Of a stretch of 64,000 nt of DNA, positions 60,252 through 64,000 are shown piece after piece. Position 1 is the first letter of the stretch; each line of letters opens with the position of its first letter. A program made the translations under genes and the position numbers. Origin of the DNA: an uncultured Lentisphaeria bacterium (GTDB taxonomy: Bacteria > Verrucomicrobiota > Lentisphaeria > Victivallales > UBA1829); the NCBI GenBank assembly GCA_949282305.1, contig CASDPB010000093.1:1-64000 (forward strand). The letters are read 5' to 3'. The notes under the pieces are model-generated. The model searched no databases and had not been told where the DNA came from. It saw only the letters and a program-made list of their open reading frames with translations.

Positions 60252-63200
60252 ATGGCGAAATATATACAGACTCCGTTTCAGGGAAAACATTGTCTGCTTT
60301 ACTGCGGGGATCTGCTTGAGTTCCGTGTTGAAAGCGATACCGTGATGCCCGGCGTCGTTTATGTGATGACGAATCTCGGGAATGCTGCATGGAAACGTTT
60401 CGAGACGATTGCGCGGGTCGAAAAGGGAGTCATGCCCGGTTCTCAGGACTGGCACAATGTCCGCATGAACAAAGTGGATGATTATACTTACAGTCTGACG
60501 TTCATGCTGACGGAGGAGGGGCATTTCGAAGCCAAGTGCTATATCGCCGGTGAGAATGGCGAGGAACCGGTATGGATTGAGGGGGAAAACGTTCACATCA
60601 ACGTCGAACCCGCCACTTACTGCTGTTCCAACAGCATTTACTGCGCCTTTGTCCGCCAGTTCGGGATGAACAAGAACAATGCGGTGTCCAGACTGCCGGA
60701 GAATGTGACGGCGGAGGAGCTTGCCCGTCTTGACGGAGAAGCCTATTCCGTGATTCCGCCTTCCGGCACATTCCGCAGCCTTATCAGGGAACTGGACCAT
60801 ATTTTCGATACTTTGAACTGCCGCATTCTCCATCTGCTCCCGATCAATCCCACGCCGACGGTTTACGGGCGCATGGGACGTTACGGCAGCCCCTACGCGG
60901 CGTTGGATTTCACTGCGGTCAATCCTGAACTTGCCGAATTCGACCGCAAGGCGACTCCGCTGGAGCAGTTCCGCGAGCTGGTGGATGCGGTGCACAGGAA
61001 AAACGGAAAAGTTTTCATCGACATCGCGATCAATCATACCGGGTGGGCGGCGAAAATCCACGAAACGCACCCTGAATGGCTGGTAAGGGAACCGGACGGG
61101 ACAATCCATTCTCCCGGCGCATGGGGAGTGGTCTGGGGGGATCTGACCGAGCTCGACCATTCCCAGCTGGAACTCTGGAAATACCTTGCATCGGTGTTCC
61201 GCACATGGTGCATGCGCGGTGTGGACGGTTTCCGCTGTGATGCAGGATATATGATTCCGGAAGCCGCATGGGAGTATATCACCGCCTGTGTGCGTGACGA
61301 GTTCCCGGAAACTATTTTTCTGCTGGAGGGACTCGGCGGCGATCCGGCCGTGACGGCGAATCTGCTTGACCAGGCCAATATGAACTGGGCGTATTCCGAA
61401 CTGTTCCAGAACTATTCCCGCGAACAGATCGAAGGGTATTTGAATTACGCATGGCTCCGCAGTTCCGGCGACGGAATCATGGTGCATTATGCGGAGACCC
61501 ATGACAACAGCCGTCTTGCCGCGGTTTCACCGGAGTATGCGCGGATGCGGACGGCGCTTTGCGCCCTGACCTCCACCAACGGCGCTTTCGGTTTTGCGAA
61601 CGGAGTCGAGTGGTTCGCCACGGAAAAAATTGACGTGCATGAATCTTCCGCCTTGAACTGGGGGGCGGTACCAAACCAGGTGGATCTGATCGGCCGTTTG
61701 AATACGATCCTTGCCGCTCATTCGGCATTTCACAACGGGGCTGTCGTGAATTTTATTGATTCCGGAACCCCTTCCGGCGTGATTGTCGGCAGAAGCGATG
61801 TGGAGGGAAAGCATTCCGTTCTTGTGGTAATCAACCTGGAAATAGATAAAAGCACGAATGTTTCGTGGAACATCTATTCCGCCCCGTTCGACGCGGAAAC
61901 GGTTTACGACCTGATCAGCGGACGCCGCATCACTCTTGTGCGGACTTCCGGAGGCAGACGTTCCCTGCTGCTCTCCGGCGGACAGATTTTCTGTCTCTGC
62001 AAAGATAAAAACGAGCTGGAACGTGTCACCGAACTTGAGGCGCGTGACCGTTTCCTGCCGGAGAAAATCGAACGGCAGGAGGCGGCGGCCATGGCGTTCC
62101 GTGCGATTGCCGCGAAAAACAATTCGGTCATCTTCTGCGGCGAGGATTCTGAAACCGCGGCGGAAAGCATTCTGCAGTCTCCTGAGCAGTTCCTGCGCGA
62201 TCTCTACGGCGACGGCATGGAAGCTCCGTTTACCCGCTGGCAGTGGCCGGTCGATGCCAGGCGCGCGGTGATGCTCCCGCCGGGGCACTTCCTGCTGGTG
62301 AAGGCTCCCTGCCGCTTCCGGGCATTTTTTGTGATTGACGGCAAGGTCGTTTCCCTTGCGAACAGTCTGCACGAGTCGGGCGGCGCTTTCTTTGCGCTGC
62401 TTCCGCCTGTTCCGGTTCCGAAAGAACATAAGGAGGCGAAGCTGATACTTTCCGTCTTTGACTCGGAAAAACTGGAACGCAGAATTTCGCCGGTCATGGT
62501 TCTGGCGGAGGATGTGAAAGACTTCAAACTTTCCTATGGGCGCGAGGAACTGCGGCGCGACAAACGCAATTTCCTGCAGGCGAACGGGCGCGGCGCCATG
62601 ATCTGGCTGCCGATCGAACCCAATGAACTGCGGAGCCGTTACGATGCCGTTCTGCTCGGCAATCTGAACCCGGATTACCCGGTGAACCGTCATATCATGC
62701 TGAGACGTTTCCGCATGTGGGCGGTGTATCATGCCCGCATTCAGGAATTTACAATCGACTGTCTGAAAGAGTTCCATATCGCGGGCAATGGCGGTGGAAT
62801 CTGGGAATACGAACTCCCCGTGGGCAACGGCATGTTTGTCGAGGTTCATGTCAAACAGGAAATCCTGTATGATGAGAATGCCGTGATGCTGACGCTGGTG
62901 CGTTCTTCCTGCGAAGGCGGGGAACACCGTCTTTGTGACAATACTCCGGTGAAGATCATCATCCGCCCGGATATTGAGGATCGCTCTTTTCATGAGGAGA
63001 CGAAGGCTTCGATGGGACCGGAGCGCTACTGGCCGGGGCTGATCAGGACTTCGGACCATGGTTTTGAGTTTCATGCGGCTTCGGACCGCATTCTGTCCGT
63101 AAGCTGCTCCAAGGGGCGTTTCCTCCGTGCTGAGGAGTGGACCTACATGATCTGGCAGGAAAAGGAGGCTTCCCGGGGGTTGGAACCCAACAGCGATCTG

Positions 63201-64000
63201 TTCAGTCCCGGTTACTTTACGGTTTCGCTTGCCGGCGGTGAAGCGCTTTATATCGCGGGGCAGATGTTGACTTCTCCGGATATGCCGAAGATTCCGCCTG
63301 CGATGCCCGGTGAAGCGGCATTTGCGAAAAAACGTGATACGTCGGTCGAAAATACGATGCTGACGGCGCTTTCGCAGTTTATCGTGAAGCGTGGCGACCT
63401 GAAGACGGTGATTGCCGGATACCCGTGGTTTCTTGACTGGGGACGCGATACGCTGATTGCCGCACGCGGACTGATTGCCGCACCGGAATTCAGGCGGCAC
63501 GTCAAGGCGATTCTGCTACAGTTTGCCTCGTATGCCGACCGCGGAACGATTCCGAATATGATTTTCGGCGGCAATGCCGACAACCGCGATACATCCGATG
63601 CTCAGCTCTGGCTGTTTACCGCCTGCGACGATTTATGCAAGGCGGAAGGCGATTTTTCATTTCTTGAGCAGCGGGTCAGGAATGGCGGAACGCTTCTTGA
63701 AACGCTGATCTCTTTGGCGGAGGGCCTGATTGCCGGCACGCCGAACGGGATCGCAGTGGATCCTGAATCCATGCTGGTGTTCAGCCCGTCTCATTTTACA
63801 TGGATGGATACGAACTATCCCGCCGGCACGCCTCGTCAGGGGTATCCGATTGAAATTCAGGCTTTGTGGTTTGCCGCCTTGCGTTTTCTGGCTGAAACGG
63901 TTGGGGGCGCCGCAGGTGGGACATGGAGAAGACGTTCTGAGCTGGTCGCCGCGTCGATTTCAAAATATTACGTTCTGGAAGGGCGTGATTACCTTTCGGA
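60252..64000 (+). CDS. Bifunctional glycogen-debranching-like enzyme (GH13 plus GH133), 3' end outside window
   Basis: At least 1249 residues, open to the window edge; AAGGAAGG precedes ATG 60252. A GH13 barrel lies at about 130-530 with nucleophile Asp330 (DGFRCDAG), acid Glu359 (LLEGLGG) and the His417-Asp418 pair (ETHDNSR). After an intermediate beta-rich region (about 600-1000) comes the amylo-1,6-glucosidase (GH133) domain, with PWFLDWGRDTLIAARGL (Asp1062, Asp1066) and GYPIEIQALW. This is the order of the eukaryotic two-activity debranching enzyme (4-alpha-glucanotransferase then 1,6-glucosidase). It likely trims glycogen branches in the cytoplasm. Confidence 0.92.
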   Translation, partial: MAKYIQTPFQGKHCLLYCGDLLEFRVESDTVMPGVVYVMTNLGNAAWKRFETIARVEKGVMPGSQDWHNVRMNKVDDYTYSLTFMLTEEGHFEAKCYIAGENGEEPVWIEGENVHINVEPATYCCSNSIYCAFVRQFGMNKNNAVSRLPENVTAEELARLDGEAYSVIPPSGTFRSLIRELDHIFDTLNCRILHLLPINPTPTVYGRMGRYGSPYAALDFTAVNPELAEFDRKATPLEQFRELVDAVHRKNGKVFIDIAINHTGWAAKIHETHPEWLVREPDGTIHSPGAWGVVWGDLTELDHSQLELWKYLASVFRTWCMRGVDGFRCDAGYMIPEAAWEYITACVRDEFPETIFLLEGLGGDPAVTANLLDQANMNWAYSELFQNYSREQIEGYLNYAWLRSSGDGIMVHYAETHDNSRLAAVSPEYARMRTALCALTSTNGAFGFANGVEWFATEKIDVHESSALNWGAVPNQVDLIGRLNTILAAHSAFHNGAVVNFIDSGTPSGVIVGRSDVEGKHSVLVVINLEIDKSTNVSWNIYSAPFDAETVYDLISGRRITLVRTSGGRRSLLLSGGQIFCLCKDKNELERVTELEARDRFLPEKIERQEAAAMAFRAIAAKNNSVIFCGEDSETAAESILQSPEQFLRDLYGDGMEAPFTRWQWPVDARRAVMLPPGHFLLVKAPCRFRAFFVIDGKVVSLANSLHESGGAFFALLPPVPVPKEHKEAKLILSVFDSEKLERRISPVMVLAEDVKDFKLSYGREELRRDKRNFLQANGRGAMIWLPIEPNELRSRYDAVLLGNLNPDYPVNRHIMLRRFRMWAVYHARIQEFTIDCLKEFHIAGNGGGIWEYELPVGNGMFVEVHVKQEILYDENAVMLTLVRSSCEGGEHRLCDNTPVKIIIRPDIEDRSFHEETKASMGPERYWPGLIRTSDHGFEFHAASDRILSVSCSKGRFLRAEEWTYMIWQEKEASRGLEPNSDLFSPGYFTVSLAGGEALYIAGQMLTSPDMPKIPPAMPGEAAFAKKRDTSVENTMLTALSQFIVKRGDLKTVIAGYPWFLDWGRDTLIAARGLIAAPEFRRHVKAILLQFASYADRGTIPNMIFGGNADNRDTSDAQLWLFTACDDLCKAEGDFSFLEQRVRNGGTLLETLISLAEGLIAGTPNGIAVDPESMLVFSPSHFTWMDTNYPAGTPRQGYPIEIQALWFAALRFLAETVGGAAGGTWRRRSELVAASISKYYVLEGRDYLS

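Noticed and set aside
60189-61502. 437-codon minus-strand ORF near the debranching enzyme start
   Set aside because: Antisense shadow of the GH13 region.
61527-63500. 657-codon minus-strand ORF
   Set aside because: Antisense shadow of the debranching enzyme, which has full catalytic motifs on the plus strand; the minus product is His/Arg-rich without a domain.

Overview
This 64 kb window is chromosomal DNA from a Gram-negative heterotroph, most likely of the Lentisphaerota (Victivallales-like) or a close relative in the PVC group. That placement is inferred from gene content, not from a marker gene. The supporting content is: two pseudopilins with the FTLIELL-type N-terminus next to sugar regulators and secreted glycan-active proteins; many Gfo/Idh/MocA dehydrogenases with TIM-barrel isomerase, ThuA and DUF4838 partners; a Kdo transferase (so an LPS outer membrane); Rnf subunits; and a eukaryote-like two-domain glycogen debranching enzyme. 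No plasmid, phage, IS element or CRISPR array was recognised.

Layout. 1-9.4 kb: C-terminal part of an M16 peptidase, a cold-shock protein, a dehydrogenase/isomerase pair, a secreted protein with an 18-bp coding minisatellite, an M24 peptidase, plsY-gpsA (phospholipid precursor synthesis) and a cupin. 9.6-16.8 kb: a DUF2339 membrane protein, then the first carbohydrate cassette (GntR-type regulator, pseudopilin, secreted clan GH-A glycosidase). 17.0-19.2 kb: a broken junction where the 3' half of a marR gene abuts the 3' half of rnfD, followed by intact rnfG and rnfE. 19.2-24.9 kb: a GH109-like oxidoreductase, a CBS protein, and a four-gene set of retropepsin-like lipoprotein, inactive transglutaminase-7TM protein, ATP-grasp ligase and small membrane protein. 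24.9-30.5 kb: ilvB with a possible attenuator leader, a bioF-like gene, a nitrilase-family amidase, a GNAT-VOC fusion and recO.

30.6-40 kb: a Gfo/Idh-ThuA pair divergent from an AraC regulator, then the second carbohydrate cassette (LacI regulator with a palindromic operator, pseudopilin, DUF4838 protein, secreted unknown protein, M55 peptidase). 40-48.4 kb: a 944-residue repeat lipoprotein of unknown function, a sulfur-handling fusion protein (CoA-disulfide-reductase-like, rhodanese, TusA, DsrE) with an ArsR repressor and a multi-half-site operator, and a membrane Ser/Thr kinase. 48.4-54.9 kb: a tandem 107-bp repeat, tRNA-Lys, the operon aroQ-accB-accC-asp23-asp23-amaP, a deacetylase-like protein and lepB. 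55-64 kb: waaA overlapping thiC, a DUF815-like ATPase overlapping tadA, a lipoprotein, and a debranching enzyme that runs off the window.

How the genes fit together: the recurring theme is uptake and breakdown of complex glycans. Locus-specific regulators sit beside secreted enzymes and, unusually, a private pseudopilin, and cytoplasmic oxidoreductases and isomerases process the sugars. Housekeeping envelope and central-metabolism genes fill the spaces. The items most worth a second look are the regulator-pseudopilin-glycan cassettes, the ATP-grasp/7TM/retropepsin set, the repeat lipoprotein, the rnfD/marR breakpoint and the ilvB leader.
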